From an uncultured Phycisphaerales bacterium (lineage in GTDB: Bacteria > Planctomycetota > Phycisphaerae > Phycisphaerales > UBA1924), in the NCBI GenBank assembly GCA_937871915.1, contig CALMPG010000134.1, positions 62,001 through 126,000 of the forward strand: a DNA stretch of 64,000 nt, read 5' to 3'. Each line of letters begins with the position of its first letter. The first letter of the stretch is position 1. The notes beneath the pieces are model-generated. The model was not told where the DNA came from, made no database searches, and worked only from the letters and a program-made list of their open reading frames with translations. The position numbers and the translations under genes were made by a program. Shown piece by piece: positions 9,228 to 17,889 of the stretch.

Positions 9228-11417
9228 TCAGCATCCGCCAAACCAGACGTTCAGGAAGTCGAAGATGTCCTGCACCGACAGCCCGTCCACGCCGTTGAAG
9301 TCGGCCCGCGGCGCGCCGGCGAACCAGTCGTTCAGGAAGTCGAAGATGTCCTGCACGGTCAGGCCGTCGGCGCCGTTGAAGTCGCCGGGACACGCCCCGC
9401 TGGCGCGCCACAGCGCCGACGCCGGCACCGTGATCCTCGGCTGCGCCCCATAGGCGTACGACAACACCAGCGTCGAGGTCCCCGAGTACTGCGTGTAGTC
9501 CACCAGGATCTTGTGCCGCCCGGGGGCCAGCGCGATCGTCCCCGTCGCCTCGCCCGCGGACCCCACGCTCCGATTGTCCACCACCGGCGTGCTGCCCACA
9601 AACAGCCGCGACAGGTCGTCCGACGCCAGCCAGAACTGGTAGAACGCCGTCTGCGGCACCTGGATGTACCCCTCGAAGATCGCGCCGACGCCGAAGTTCC
9701 GAGTGCTCCCCACCGCCGAGCCCGTGGTGGGCGGGTAGTTGAGCAGCGCGGGCGTCCCCGTGCCGAACTGCGGATAGCTCGCCACATCCGGCATCGATCC
9801 GTACAGCGTCACCGAGCCGTTGGCGTTGCGGATGTCGTAGTACCTCGCGCCCAGCCCCGACAGCACCGACTGGTACGGCTGGTCCGGCGGGCGCGGCGTG
9901 AGCACCGTGACGTACACCGGCGCGCTCACCCCGCCCGCCGTGTAGTTGAACGTGTCCTCCACGCCGCTGGCCGCCCCGGGCGGCGTGTAGAGCACCTGGT
10001 TCCGACCGCCCGGGCCCGTCCCCACCGACACGCTCGCCGTCCCGCCCAGCGTCGTCGAGCCCGACCCCAGCGTGAACGATGTGACGGCGGTCGCGCACAC
10101 CACGCCCTGCCCGTCGTTGCCGAGCACGTCGATGAGCACCGGCACGCCCGGCAGCGTGACCGCCCCGTCGGGCAGCACGTCCGGCCACGTGTTGTTCAGG
10201 CACGCGTACGACCCGATGTTCGCGTTGTACGTCGCCACCGACGCCGCGCTGAAGGTCGTCGCGGGCGAGCCTGGATTGACCGACGAGGCCATGATGAACC
10301 CGCTCGACGCGTCGTGGCTCATGCCGAAGTTGTGCCCGATCTCGTGGGCCGTCACCGCGTACCGGGCGGCCAGCACCGTCGAGAAGCGCGTCTGCGAGAG
10401 GCCCGCCCCCGAGCTCGACGAGCACATCCCCGGCACGTACGCCAGCCCGATGGTCGAACCGTTCAGGTCGCGCCCCGTGAACAGGTGCACGATGTCGTGG
10501 ACCGGGCTGGGAATCGCGGCCCACCGGCTCGCGCACGTCGAGAGCATCGTCCCCGAGTTCGCGTCCACCAGCGGCAGCGCGTTGTACGGATCGCCCGCGC
10601 TCGTCGTCCACACCGTCACCGCCTTGAGCGCAAGCCGAACCGGCGAGGTGAACGACGCCGTCGTTCCGTAGATCCCGTTCACCCCCAGCATCACCGTCTC
10701 AACGTCCTGCACCGTCCTCGCCGCCGAGTCGCCGTTGGCCTGGTAGAGCGGATAGTCCGCCTCCGCGACGAGTTCGACGTACTTGCAACTCCCGCCGCGC
10801 GGCCCGAAGTCGCCCGCATTTCCGCCCGCCGGCGCGTGCGCGATGCACTCGGGACAATCGTCCACCCCGCACGTGTGATCGGTTCCGATGGCGTCGCCCG
10901 GCGCGTACACGGCGTGCAGCGCAGCGCCCGCGTTCTCCACCGGCTGGATGTACGCGATCGCCTCCCCGCCGCCCGCGGGCAGCACCACGCCGCGCACCCG
11001 GCCGTCGATGATCGACGCCCACACCTGGTCGCCCGTCGCCCGGTCGCGCCCGTGGAAACTCGAGGGGGCCGGCGCGATCGCCTCGTGCACCTTCCCGTCC
11101 GCCCCCGACACGAACATCTTGAAGTCCGGCGCCCGCAGCGCAAACGGAGCCATGTCGAGCGTCGCGATGCGAGGCGCCCCCCTCGTCCCCATGTCCAGCG
11201 TGATCGTCACCGACGAGGACCCCGCCATCGATTGTGCGGCGACATCCACCAACCGCCCGCCCTTGAGCCCCATCGAACGCAGGATCTCCTCCGCCCCGGC
11301 CCGAACTTCGGGCTGCACAACTCCCGCCACACCCTCATCCGCCCGGACAACACTCGGCCCGGCAAGCAGCAACGCCGCGACGACAACTCCGAATCCCATC
11401 CGTGTGTGCTGCATCAT
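9228..11417 (-). CDS. Secreted reprolysin-like metallopeptidase with PA14-like and tandem dockerin-like domains
   Basis: The 729-residue product starts with a signal peptide (MGFGVVVAALLLAGPSVVRA). A propeptide-like region follows, then a metzincin catalytic domain with HEIGHNFGMSHD (zinc His near residue 358) and many Cys. After it come an Ig/cadherin-like segment, a PA14-like domain (GLGARYYDIRNANGS ... FYQFWLASDDLSRLFVG), and two tandem dockerin-like repeats (DFNGADGLTVQDIFDFLN and DFNGVDGLSVQDIFDFLN). The ATG at 11417 follows AGGAG by 7 nt. Such tandem terminal repeats are frequent in exported proteins of Phycisphaerae. The protein is probably exported and degrades proteins outside the cytoplasm. 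Confidence 0.88.
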   Translation of the reverse strand: MMQHTRMGFGVVVAALLLAGPSVVRADEGVAGVVQPEVRAGAEEILRSMGLKGGRLVDVAAQSMAGSSSVTITLDMGTRGAPRIATLDMAPFALRAPDFKMFVSGADGKVHEAIAPAPSSFHGRDRATGDQVWASIIDGRVRGVVLPAGGGEAIAYIQPVENAGAALHAVYAPGDAIGTDHTCGVDDCPECIAHAPAGGNAGDFGPRGGSCKYVELVAEADYPLYQANGDSAARTVQDVETVMLGVNGIYGTTASFTSPVRLALKAVTVWTTSAGDPYNALPLVDANSGTMLSTCASRWAAIPSPVHDIVHLFTGRDLNGSTIGLAYVPGMCSSSSGAGLSQTRFSTVLAARYAVTAHEIGHNFGMSHDASSGFIMASSVNPGSPATTFSAASVATYNANIGSYACLNNTWPDVLPDGAVTLPGVPVLIDVLGNDGQGVVCATAVTSFTLGSGSTTLGGTASVSVGTGPGGRNQVLYTPPGAASGVEDTFNYTAGGVSAPVYVTVLTPRPPDQPYQSVLSGLGARYYDIRNANGSVTLYGSMPDVASYPQFGTGTPALLNYPPTTGSAVGSTRNFGVGAIFEGYIQVPQTAFYQFWLASDDLSRLFVGSTPVVDNRSVGSAGEATGTIALAPGRHKILVDYTQYSGTSTLVLSYAYGAQPRITVPASALWRASGACPGDFNGADGLTVQDIFDFLNDWFAGAPRADFNGVDGLSVQDIFDFLNVWFGGC

Positions 11418-11614
11418 CCGGCGTCTCCTGTTCGGGGCCGTTCGCCCGCGTGCCTGCCCATGGAACACCCCGCCCCGACACCCTGCCCCTGTTCCAGTCT
11501 ACCTCACCAATCACGCGTCGGCACGGCTTGTCGCCCCCATCGACCGCAAAACCGACCCCCGACCCGCCCACTCCGGGGCTTGATCCGCGCATTCGGGATA
11601 CCCATGATCCCCGC

Positions 11615-12403
11615 ATGAATCTCAACCTCCAAGGCAAGCGGGCCCTCGTCTGCGGTTCCACCCAGGGCATCGGGCGCGCCGCCGCCGTTGAACTCGCCCT
11701 CCTCGGCGCCGAGGTCACCCTCCTCGCCCGCAACCCCGAGCGCCTCGCGGCCACACGCGACCAACTCGACGCCTCGCACGGCCAGAAGCACCATTGGGCC
11801 GCCGCCGACTTCGCCAACGTCTCGAGCGTGAGCGAAGCGGGCCGCACACTCATCGAAAGCGGCCGCCAGTTCCACATCCTCATCAACAACACCGGCGGCC
11901 CCCCCGGCGGCACAGCGATCGACGCCGCGCCCGAGGCCTACCTCGCCGCGTTCAACGCCCACCTCCTCTGCAACCAGATCCTCGCCCAGGCCGTCGTGCC
12001 CGCGATGAAGCAGGCCAAGTACGGCCGCATCGTCAACGTCCTCTCCACCAGCGTGAAGGCCCCGATCCCCAACCTCGGCGTGAGCAACACCATCCGCGGC
12101 GCGGTCGCGAGTTGGGCCAAGACCCTCGCGGGCGAGCTCGGCCCGTACGGCATCACCGTCAACAACGTCCTCCCCGGCTACACCAGCACCGACCGCCTCG
12201 GCGCACTCGCCACCGGCCGCGCCCAGAAGGCGGGCACCTCCAAGGAACAGGTCGAAAAGGAATGGCTCGCCACCATCCCCGCCGGCCGCTTCGGCACCCC
12301 CGAAGAGCTCGGCGCGGCCATCGCCTTCCTCTGCACCCCGGCCGCGGCGTACATCAACGGGATCAATCTGCCGGTGGATGGCGGGCGGTTGCAGTCGCTG
12401 TAA
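11615..12403 (+). CDS. Atypical short-chain dehydrogenase/reductase (BKR-like, Tyr missing)
   Basis: The 262-residue protein has an SDR fold: cofactor loop GSTQGIGR, LLARNPERL, ILINNTGGP (instead of NNAG), the serine region NVLSTSVKAPIPNLG, VNNVLPGYTSTDRL and the C-terminal GINLPVDGG. The catalytic YxxxK is replaced by a segment reading GVSNTIRGAVASWAK, as in a known divergent subgroup of FabG-like SDRs, so classical hydride transfer chemistry is uncertain. It diverges from the metallopeptidase gene. Similar SDRs, as I recall, sit in bacterial kynurenine/aminomuconate clusters, which suggests a helper role here; that link is inference. Confidence 0.85.
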   Translation: MNLNLQGKRALVCGSTQGIGRAAAVELALLGAEVTLLARNPERLAATRDQLDASHGQKHHWAAADFANVSSVSEAGRTLIESGRQFHILINNTGGPPGGTAIDAAPEAYLAAFNAHLLCNQILAQAVVPAMKQAKYGRIVNVLSTSVKAPIPNLGVSNTIRGAVASWAKTLAGELGPYGITVNNVLPGYTSTDRLGALATGRAQKAGTSKEQVEKEWLATIPAGRFGTPEELGAAIAFLCTPAAAYINGINLPVDGGRLQSL

Positions 12404-12716
12404 GGTCTTCAGGCTGAAAGCCTGACATGCAATGGCCGTGGGCACAGCAAGTCCGCCAAAGGCGGACGGGCGTCGCCCACGGTAAGCGTCGCGGCGCAAT
12501 CCCCACGCTGAAATCGTGCAATCTGGTCCTACCTGGCGAGCGCGATGGACGGGTTTGGCGCACAAACCCGGCCCTCATTTCCGCGGCCGGCGCAGAATCC
12601 CAAGAAATACTCTTACCCCAACGCCCACCACAACTTGCGCACCATCCCCACCCCGCCCAATGCCACGTTTGGGCGCGCGCCGGCGGCGCCCCGGCCCCTC
12701 TATGGAGGGCCGCAAC
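12404..12716. other. Intergenic region with nested inverted repeats
   Basis: No credible gene. Just after the SDR stop lies a 7-bp hairpin (tcaggct 12409-12415 / agcctga 12419-12425). A nested structure follows, with outer arms ccgtgggc (12436-12443) and gcccacgg (12475-12482) enclosing inner arms gtccgcc (12451-12457) and ggcggac (12461-12467). No T-tract follows, so these look more like interspersed palindromes than terminators. The last bases hold the ribosome binding site GGAGG of the next gene. Confidence 0.7.
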
Positions 12717-13211
12717 ATGTCCCAAACCGCCGACACCACCCACCCCACATCCGAAGCCGATGACATCTTCGCCGAGTGCCTCGCCAATGCCCGCCTCACC
12801 GCGCTCCGCGCCCTGCTCGAAATCATCAACACCACCGACGACCCCATCGAAAAGCGCCCCGCCGCCAACGCCATCCTGCGCACCCCCGATCCCAACGCCC
12901 GGGTGGCTCGGGTGGCCCGCCGCTCCGCGTCGGATTCCTCCCGCGTACCCCGACACTCGGCTCCGGTCTCCTCTCCCCACCTCTACGAACCCGATTTCAC
13001 CATCCCTCCCACTCCACCCAAACGCTCCATCCCCGAATCCGACCGCCTCATCGCCGCGGCCCAATTCGCCCTGAACGATTCCCCCTTCATCGATCCCATC
13101 CCCACCCCCGCCGATCTCGCCGATCTCTCCCCGCGTCCAAGCCCCGCCGCCATTCTCGCCGCCAGCGCGGGCATCGTCCCACCGCCACTCTGCCACAACG
13201 GCGCGCCGTAG
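12717..13211 (+). CDS. Hypothetical Pro/Ala-rich protein
   Basis: The 164-residue product begins MSQTADTTHPTSEADDIFAE. It has an N-terminal helical part (ECLANARLTALRALLEIINT) and a long Pro/Ser/Ala-rich remainder with no membrane span or signal peptide. GGAGG 8 nt before the ATG at 12717 supports translation. The helical start and the DPIEKRPAANAILR segment might belong to a small DNA-associated or adaptor protein, but I recognise no family. It is convergent with the Fic gene. Confidence 0.6.
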   Translation: MSQTADTTHPTSEADDIFAECLANARLTALRALLEIINTTDDPIEKRPAANAILRTPDPNARVARVARRSASDSSRVPRHSAPVSSPHLYEPDFTIPPTPPKRSIPESDRLIAAAQFALNDSPFIDPIPTPADLADLSPRPSPAAILAASAGIVPPPLCHNGAP

Positions 13212-13381
13212 CCCGCGCCGTGCCGACGAGTCGCGCCGGGCTTGCACGGTTGCATGTTTCCCGCCACCCTTTCCCCTTCCTCGTTGCACTCGCCTTCATG
13301 CACACGCTCACTAACGTCCTTGACGGCGGCGACTCCTGCCCGATCTTGAGCGCGCAACCTCTCGTCGACTCCAACCCTTCC

Positions 13382-14467
13382 TCAACTCGTGATCAACGCC
13401 TCCCAAGCCGGCGCGATCCGGTACAGCCTGTTCTTCCGCGACGGGTCCGCCACCACAAGAAACCCCTCGCGAACCCACCTCTGCACCAGCGGTCGCACCG
13501 TCCGCGGGCTCAGGCCCAACTGCTCCGCCAGCGCGGCGACGGCGACCGTGGGCTGCCTGCGAAACAGCTTGACCGCCTCCCGCTGCTTCGGGTCCAGTCG
13601 GCGAATCTGCGCCGACCGATCCCCCGCTCCCCGCCCCGCCGCTTCTGTCGCACGCACACGCACCCGCGCGAACGCGTCGGCCATGCCGCGCAGGAAGTAG
13701 TCGAGGAACGGCGACACGTCCGCCTCCGCCCGCCCCGCGTGGTAGTTGTGCGAGGTCCCGATCGCCAGCGCGCCGTAGTACGAGCCCAGATCCCGCGCGT
13801 AGTACTCCTCGAGCGCGTAGATTCCCTTGAGCCCGTACCCGTGCTGGTGCAGAACAAGCGTCGTCAGCAGGCGCGCCGTTCGACCGTTGCCGTCGTAGTA
13901 CGGGTGGATCGTCGCGTACTGATAGTGCGCCATCCCCGCGACCACCGGCACGGGCAAGTCCGCCGAGATGATCTCCCGCCCGACCCACGCGAACAGATCG
14001 CCCATCAGCGCGGGCACAGCCTTCGCCTCCGGAGGGAGATACACGATCGCGCCCGTCCCGCTGTCGCGAATCACGTTCTGCCCGTCCCGATACGGCGATC
14101 CCTTGGCCCTTCCTTCCATGACCAATCCATGCAGCGCTCTCGCGTCGTCCTCCGAAACTCGCCGCGAGGCCGCGGCCTTTTTCTCGACCCACTCCATCGC
14201 CGCGTAGTAGTTCTTCACCTCCGCCTCGTCGCGCGCCCGTCCGGGAAAGCGTGCGCCCTTGATCGCCTCGGCCACCTGGGCCTGCGTCAGCCGATTCCCC
14301 TCGATCTGGGTCGAGTAGTGCGTCGAGAGCAGCCTCGCCGTCGCGCGCAGGCTCGCGAGCATCTCGACGTCGATCGGCAGGCCGAGCACCGCCTGCCGAT
14401 CCGCCTCGATCGACATCAGGGCCCGCGTCATCGACGGCGAGAGTGTGTATCGCGGATGGAACGCCAT
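13382..14467 (-). CDS. Fic-family adenylyltransferase with intramolecular inhibitory motif and winged-helix tail
   Basis: Fic proteins transfer AMP (or related groups) from a nucleotide to target hydroxyls. The 361-residue product contains the core HPYYDGNGRTAR (consensus HPFxxGNGRxxR), preceded by the flap GSPYRDGQNVIRD. Upstream is the inhibitory motif STQIEGN ([S/T]xxxE[G/N]), which places it in class II with an N-terminal inhibitory helix. The C-terminal 70 residues (VAVAALAEQLGLSPRTVRPLVQRW) form a winged helix-turn-helix, a common arrangement in which the protein may control its own gene. The ATG at 14467 coincides with the predicted transcript start; an ATG at 14485 lies upstream. No partner toxin or antitoxin gene is adjacent. 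Confidence 0.92.
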   Translation of the reverse strand: MAFHPRYTLSPSMTRALMSIEADRQAVLGLPIDVEMLASLRATARLLSTHYSTQIEGNRLTQAQVAEAIKGARFPGRARDEAEVKNYYAAMEWVEKKAAASRRVSEDDARALHGLVMEGRAKGSPYRDGQNVIRDSGTGAIVYLPPEAKAVPALMGDLFAWVGREIISADLPVPVVAGMAHYQYATIHPYYDGNGRTARLLTTLVLHQHGYGLKGIYALEEYYARDLGSYYGALAIGTSHNYHAGRAEADVSPFLDYFLRGMADAFARVRVRATEAAGRGAGDRSAQIRRLDPKQREAVKLFRRQPTVAVAALAEQLGLSPRTVRPLVQRWVREGFLVVADPSRKNRLYRIAPAWEALITS

Positions 14468-14512
14468 GACCCTATCATACTCCATGCGCTGTTAAATGTC
14501 ACATAAATGTCA
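14467..14512 (-). promoter_or_regulatory. Promoter of the fic gene with tandem 9-bp repeats; leaderless start predicted
   Basis: On the coding strand GTGACA (14502-14497), a 17-bp spacer and TATGAT (14479-14474) form a near-consensus sigma-70 promoter. The start point seven bases on is the A of the ATG at 14467, so the mRNA would be leaderless. Two copies of taaatgtca (14493-14501 and 14504-14512), spaced 11 bp apart (one helical turn), overlap the -35 box and could be an operator, perhaps for the Fic winged helix. The segment is strikingly AT-rich for this genome. Confidence 0.6.
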
Positions 14513-14570
14513 ATAAGTGATCGCCCGCATCTGGTCCCGGCTTTCGCCCTGATCGCCGTAAACTCCCCCA

Positions 14571-16037
14571 ATGCTCACGCTCGCCAACTTCATCGGCGGT
14601 CGAAACGTCCCGCCAGCCGGAGGGAGTGGGGCCTACCTTGACGTCACCGAACCCGCAACCGGCCAGGTCTTCGCGCGAGTCCCCGACTCCGGCCCCGCCG
14701 ACATCGACGCGGCCGTGAAGTCCGCCGCCTCCGCGTTCCCCGCGTGGTCCGCCACCTCCGCCAACGAACGTTCCCGCATCCTCTTCAAACTCGCCGACCT
14801 GATCGACGCGAATCTCGATCGCCTCGCCGAGGCCGAGTGCCGCGACACCGGCAAGCCCATCTCCCTCGCCCGCGCTATCGACATCCCGCGCTCGGCGGCC
14901 AACTTCCGATACTTCGCCACCGCCATCCTGCACACAACGGGCGAGATGCACGAGTTCGATGGCGGCGGTGTGCCTGCCGCGCAGGGCGGCGTGCGGGCCT
15001 TGAACTACACCCTCCGCCGCCCACGCGGCGTCGCGGGCCTCATCTCCCCGTGGAACCTCCCGCTCTACCTGCTCACCTGGAAGATCGCCCCCGCGCTCGC
15101 CACCGGCAACACCGCCGTCTGCAAACCCAGCGAGGTCACGCCCCTCACCGCCTCGCTCCTCGGCGACCTCGCCAATGAAGCGGGCCTGCCCCCCGGCGTG
15201 CTCAACATCGTCCACGGCCTCGGACCCACCGCCGGCGGCGCACTCGTCACCCATCCCGACGTCCCGACGATCTCCTTCACCGGCTCCACCGCCGTCGGCA
15301 AGTGGATCGCCCGCGAGGCCGGCGACCGCCTCAAGCGCGTGTCGCTGGAACTCGGCGGGAAGAACCCGTTCGTAGTCTTCGACGACGCCGACTTCGACGC
15401 GGCCCTCTCCACCGCCGTTCGCGCCGGCTTCTCCAACCAGGGCCAGATCTGCCTCTGCGGCTCGCGCCTGATCGTCCAAGAGGGCATCTACCGGCGCTTC
15501 GTCGATGCGTTCGTCGATCGCGTCAAGGCCCTCAAGATCGGCGACCCGATGGACCCCGCCACGCAGTTCGGCGCGCTCACCAGCCAGGCCCACCTCGAAA
15601 AGGTCGAGGGCTACGTGAAACTCGCCCGGGAACTCGGCGGCAAAGTCCTTTGTGGTGGCCAGAGGGTCTCAGGCCAACACGGCTTCTTCTACCCCCCCAC
15701 CATCATCGAAGGCCTCGACCCCGCATGCCGCGTCGAGCAGGAAGAGATCTTCGGCCCCGTCGTCACCATCCAACCCTTCACCACCGACGACGACGCCATC
15801 CGCCTCGCGAACTCCACGCCCTACGGCCTCGCGAGCACCGTGTTCACGCAGAGCCTCGGCCGCGCCAATCGCTTCTCGGCCGAGGTCCAGTCCGGCATCG
15901 TCTGGGTCAACTGCTGGCTTGTGCGCGACCTGCGAACCCCTTTCGGCGGTGTGAAGCAAAGCGGCGTCGGGCGGGAGGGCGGGCTGGAAGCGATCAAGTT
16001 CTTTACCGAGCCAAGAAACGTGTGCGTAAGGGTGTGA
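14571..16037 (+). CDS. 2-aminomuconate-6-semialdehyde dehydrogenase (aldehyde dehydrogenase family)
   Basis: The 488-residue ALDH oxidises an aldehyde with NAD. It has SPWNLPLYLLTWKIAPAL, the cofactor turn FTGSTAVGKWIA, catalytic Glu260 in LELGGKN and catalytic Cys294 in NQGQICLCGSR. The C-terminal PFGGVKQSGVGREGG motif is present. The LCGSR context and the neighbouring ACMSD, KMO, KynU and deaminase genes point to 2-aminomuconate-semialdehyde as substrate (NbaE/AMSDH type) rather than a general aldehyde. The ATG at 14571 gives the normal length. It leads a plus-strand group with the zinc-ribbon gene and the deaminase gene, divergent from fic. Confidence 0.88.
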   Translation: MLTLANFIGGRNVPPAGGSGAYLDVTEPATGQVFARVPDSGPADIDAAVKSAASAFPAWSATSANERSRILFKLADLIDANLDRLAEAECRDTGKPISLARAIDIPRSAANFRYFATAILHTTGEMHEFDGGGVPAAQGGVRALNYTLRRPRGVAGLISPWNLPLYLLTWKIAPALATGNTAVCKPSEVTPLTASLLGDLANEAGLPPGVLNIVHGLGPTAGGALVTHPDVPTISFTGSTAVGKWIAREAGDRLKRVSLELGGKNPFVVFDDADFDAALSTAVRAGFSNQGQICLCGSRLIVQEGIYRRFVDAFVDRVKALKIGDPMDPATQFGALTSQAHLEKVEGYVKLARELGGKVLCGGQRVSGQHGFFYPPTIIEGLDPACRVEQEEIFGPVVTIQPFTTDDDAIRLANSTPYGLASTVFTQSLGRANRFSAEVQSGIVWVNCWLVRDLRTPFGGVKQSGVGREGGLEAIKFFTEPRNVCVRV

Positions 16038-16039
16038 GG

Positions 16040-16456
16040 ATGCCGTCTGAACGAATAGACACTCCTGCCGAGTTTTCGCTCGACGATCGAGTCTGGTATC
16101 TGCATCGGCACCATCGAGACTTTTTCACAGTGAGGGAACTTGCGGCGCTGGAATGGTTCACCATTTCCGCGAAGGCTTGGGCCTCCGAACATCGTTCTGG
16201 CGAATCCGCGGACATCTATCGGGAGTTGCTCGATACTCTTCGGAACAAACACCCGAAACTCAGCAGAGAAGTATCCGCGCGGGGCGTGAAGTCGATACTC
16301 CTAGAAGCAACCGATCGCATCGTGCGCGAACACGGCAACGAGATTCGATGGAATCTCTGCCCGAAGTGTGCTGGCCTGTGTCGCGCCCCGAACGCGCGGC
16401 AGTGTTTCCGTTGTGGTCACAACTGGCACACTCCGAAAGAAAGTAGACCCGAATGA
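16040..16456 (+). CDS. Hypothetical protein with C-terminal zinc ribbon
   Basis: The 138-residue product has a mixed alpha/beta N-terminal part (VWYLHRHHRDFFTVRELAAL) and a C-terminal Cys cluster CPKCAGLC ... CFRCGHNWH, in which two CxxC pairs could bind zinc. The gene starts 2 bp after the dehydrogenase stop and its own stop overlaps the deaminase start (ATGA), so it is wired into the operon. Base and codon use are visibly less GC-rich than those of both neighbours (A/T third positions are frequent), suggesting recent insertion by transfer. I recognise no family. Confidence 0.75.
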   Translation: MPSERIDTPAEFSLDDRVWYLHRHHRDFFTVRELAALEWFTISAKAWASEHRSGESADIYRELLDTLRNKHPKLSREVSARGVKSILLEATDRIVREHGNEIRWNLCPKCAGLCRAPNARQCFRCGHNWHTPKESRPE

Positions 16457-16890
16457 CGAATCCACCGAACACAAAGGCCCCCGAACCCGTCGGCGCCTAT
16501 CCCACCGCCCGGCGCGTCGGCAACCTCCTCTTCCTCTCCGGCCAGGGCCCGCGCCAGCGCGGCAGCAAGGACATCCCCGGCGTCGTCCTCGACGCCTCGG
16601 GCAGGATGATCTCCTACGACATCGCCGCGCAGGTCCGCGCCGTCTTCCAGAACGTCAAGTACGTCCTCGAAGAGAACGGCTCCTCCATGGACCGCATCGT
16701 CGATGTCACCTGCTTCCTCACCAATCTGGAGACGGACTTCGCCGGCTACAACGCCGTCTACGCCGAGCTCTTCCCGCCCGGCCCGAATGGGGGGGGGCAA
16801 CCCTGCCGCACCACGCTCGGCATCGCCGCGCTCCCGCAGGGCGGCAACGCGCCGATCGCGTTTGAAGTGAAGGTCGTCGCGACGGTGTGA
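16453..16890 (+). CDS. 2-aminomuconate deaminase (RidA/YjgF family)
   Basis: The 145-residue protein belongs to the RidA family of imine/enamine hydrolases: PVGAYPTARRVGNLLFLSGQ at the N-terminus, QVRAVFQNVKYVLEENGSSM, VDVTCFLTNLETDFAGYN, and the C-terminal PCRTTLGIAALPQGGNAPIA. The R-T and E-V-K-V positions that bind the carboxylate are present. In aminomuconate clusters this subgroup hydrolyses 2-aminomuconate to 4-oxalocrotonate and ammonia, the step after the dehydrogenase encoded just upstream. The start ATG overlaps the preceding stop, so translation is coupled. A generic RidA detoxification role is the alternative. Confidence 0.87.
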   Translation: MTNPPNTKAPEPVGAYPTARRVGNLLFLSGQGPRQRGSKDIPGVVLDASGRMISYDIAAQVRAVFQNVKYVLEENGSSMDRIVDVTCFLTNLETDFAGYNAVYAELFPPGPNGGGQPCRTTLGIAALPQGGNAPIAFEVKVVATV

Positions 16891-16896
16891 GCCGCG

Positions 16897-17238
16897 TTAA
16901 CGGACAAGGCGACCATTCGCGCGGGCATCGCAGTACCGAATCGCGAGCGTCGCGACAAAGATCGAGAGTGCTGATCCCACGACTCCAAACACCGCGCCCA
17001 GCACGAACTGCGACTGCGACATCGCGGCGGTCTGCGGAGCGTTGCCCAAGATACCCATGATCACCACGAAGACTCCGCCGACCAATCCCAGAATCGTGAG
17101 ACCGCGGTACACCTGAACGGCCCATCCGATCCAGAACCATCGATCTCGCACGGCGGTCTCGCGCCGAAGCAAGGCCAACTTCTCGACCACCTGCTGCTCA
17201 AGATCCGCTTGCGATTGGGGCTGTGCGTGTTGAGCCAT
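16897..17238 (-). CDS. Small two-span membrane protein of unknown function
   Basis: The 113-residue product has a Gln-rich, coiled N-terminus (DLEQQVVEKLALLRRE), two hydrophobic segments (about residues 43-65 GLTILGLVGGVFVVIMGILG and 80-100 FVLGAVFGVVGSALSIFVAT) and a basic tail. It is convergent with the deaminase gene (6 bp apart) and follows kynB by 15 bp, so it may be the last gene of the minus-strand kyn operon. No family recognised. Confidence 0.65.
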   Translation of the reverse strand: MAQHAQPQSQADLEQQVVEKLALLRRETAVRDRWFWIGWAVQVYRGLTILGLVGGVFVVIMGILGNAPQTAAMSQSQFVLGAVFGVVGSALSIFVATLAIRYCDARANGRLVR

Positions 17239-17253
17239 GCCCTATGATATGTC

Positions 17254-17889
17254 TCACATCGTCCGCAGCACCGCCCTTACCGGGCTCGCATCAAACCCCA
17301 TCAGCCGCAGCGGCAGCGCGATCAACTCGTACACCCCCGCCGGCACGCCGTTGAGGGCGAGCCCCTCCAGGATCGCCATGTCGTGGCGCGCGATGGCGTG
17401 GTGGGCCGGCAGGTCCTTTGAGTCCTGCACATCCACGCTCGGCGTGTCCACGCCAATCGTGATCACCCGCTGCCCCGCCAGCCAGTCCACAAGCGCCGGC
17501 TCCAGCCCGGCAAAGTCCGCGTTCCAGTGCTCGAAATCCGGAAACGTCGCCGTCCGGATCAGCACGCGCGGCTGCGTGATCCCGCCGCTCCCCTTCGCCG
17601 GCAATCGCAGATGCTCCACGCCAACCCTTGCGCCGCGCGGCACATCCGCATCGATCACCACGCACGGCCCCAGGTAGTGCTCCAACCGCTGTTCCCCCAC
17701 GCTCCGCCCGTCGCGCACGTAGTGGTTCGGGCCGTCCGCGTGCGCACCCAGATGCACCGTCGAGCGGATCGTCGAGAGCGTGACGCTGTCCCCCTTGGCC
17801 AGATCGCACAGCACCTCGCGCGACATCGGCGTGTCCCCCGGCCACACGCCCAGCCTCGCCGTCACCGGCGGCGTGATGTCGTAGATCAT
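17254..17889 (-). CDS. kynB: Kynurenine formamidase (cyclase family)
   Basis: KynB hydrolyses N-formylkynurenine to kynurenine and formate. The 211-residue protein shows the cyclase-family signature HLGAHADGPNH (HxGxHxDxPxH; metal ligands and catalytic residues), DITPPVTARLGVWPGDTP at the N-terminus, VLIRTATFPDF and ITIGVDTPSVD. The His pair in LPAHHAIARHDM supplies the remaining active-site positions. The ATG at 17889 overlaps the stop of the upstream pentapeptide-like gene by 4 nt (ATGA), so it is translated as part of the kyn operon, downstream of kmo and kynU. Confidence 0.93.
   Translation of the reverse strand: MIYDITPPVTARLGVWPGDTPMSREVLCDLAKGDSVTLSTIRSTVHLGAHADGPNHYVRDGRSVGEQRLEHYLGPCVVIDADVPRGARVGVEHLRLPAKGSGGITQPRVLIRTATFPDFEHWNADFAGLEPALVDWLAGQRVITIGVDTPSVDVQDSKDLPAHHAIARHDMAILEGLALNGVPAGVYELIALPLRLMGFDASPVRAVLRTM

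Noticed and set aside
9153-11618. 821-residue plus-strand frame opposite the metallopeptidase
   Set aside because: Arg/His/Pro-rich shadow of a gene with clear catalytic motif, signal peptide and ribosome binding site on the other strand.
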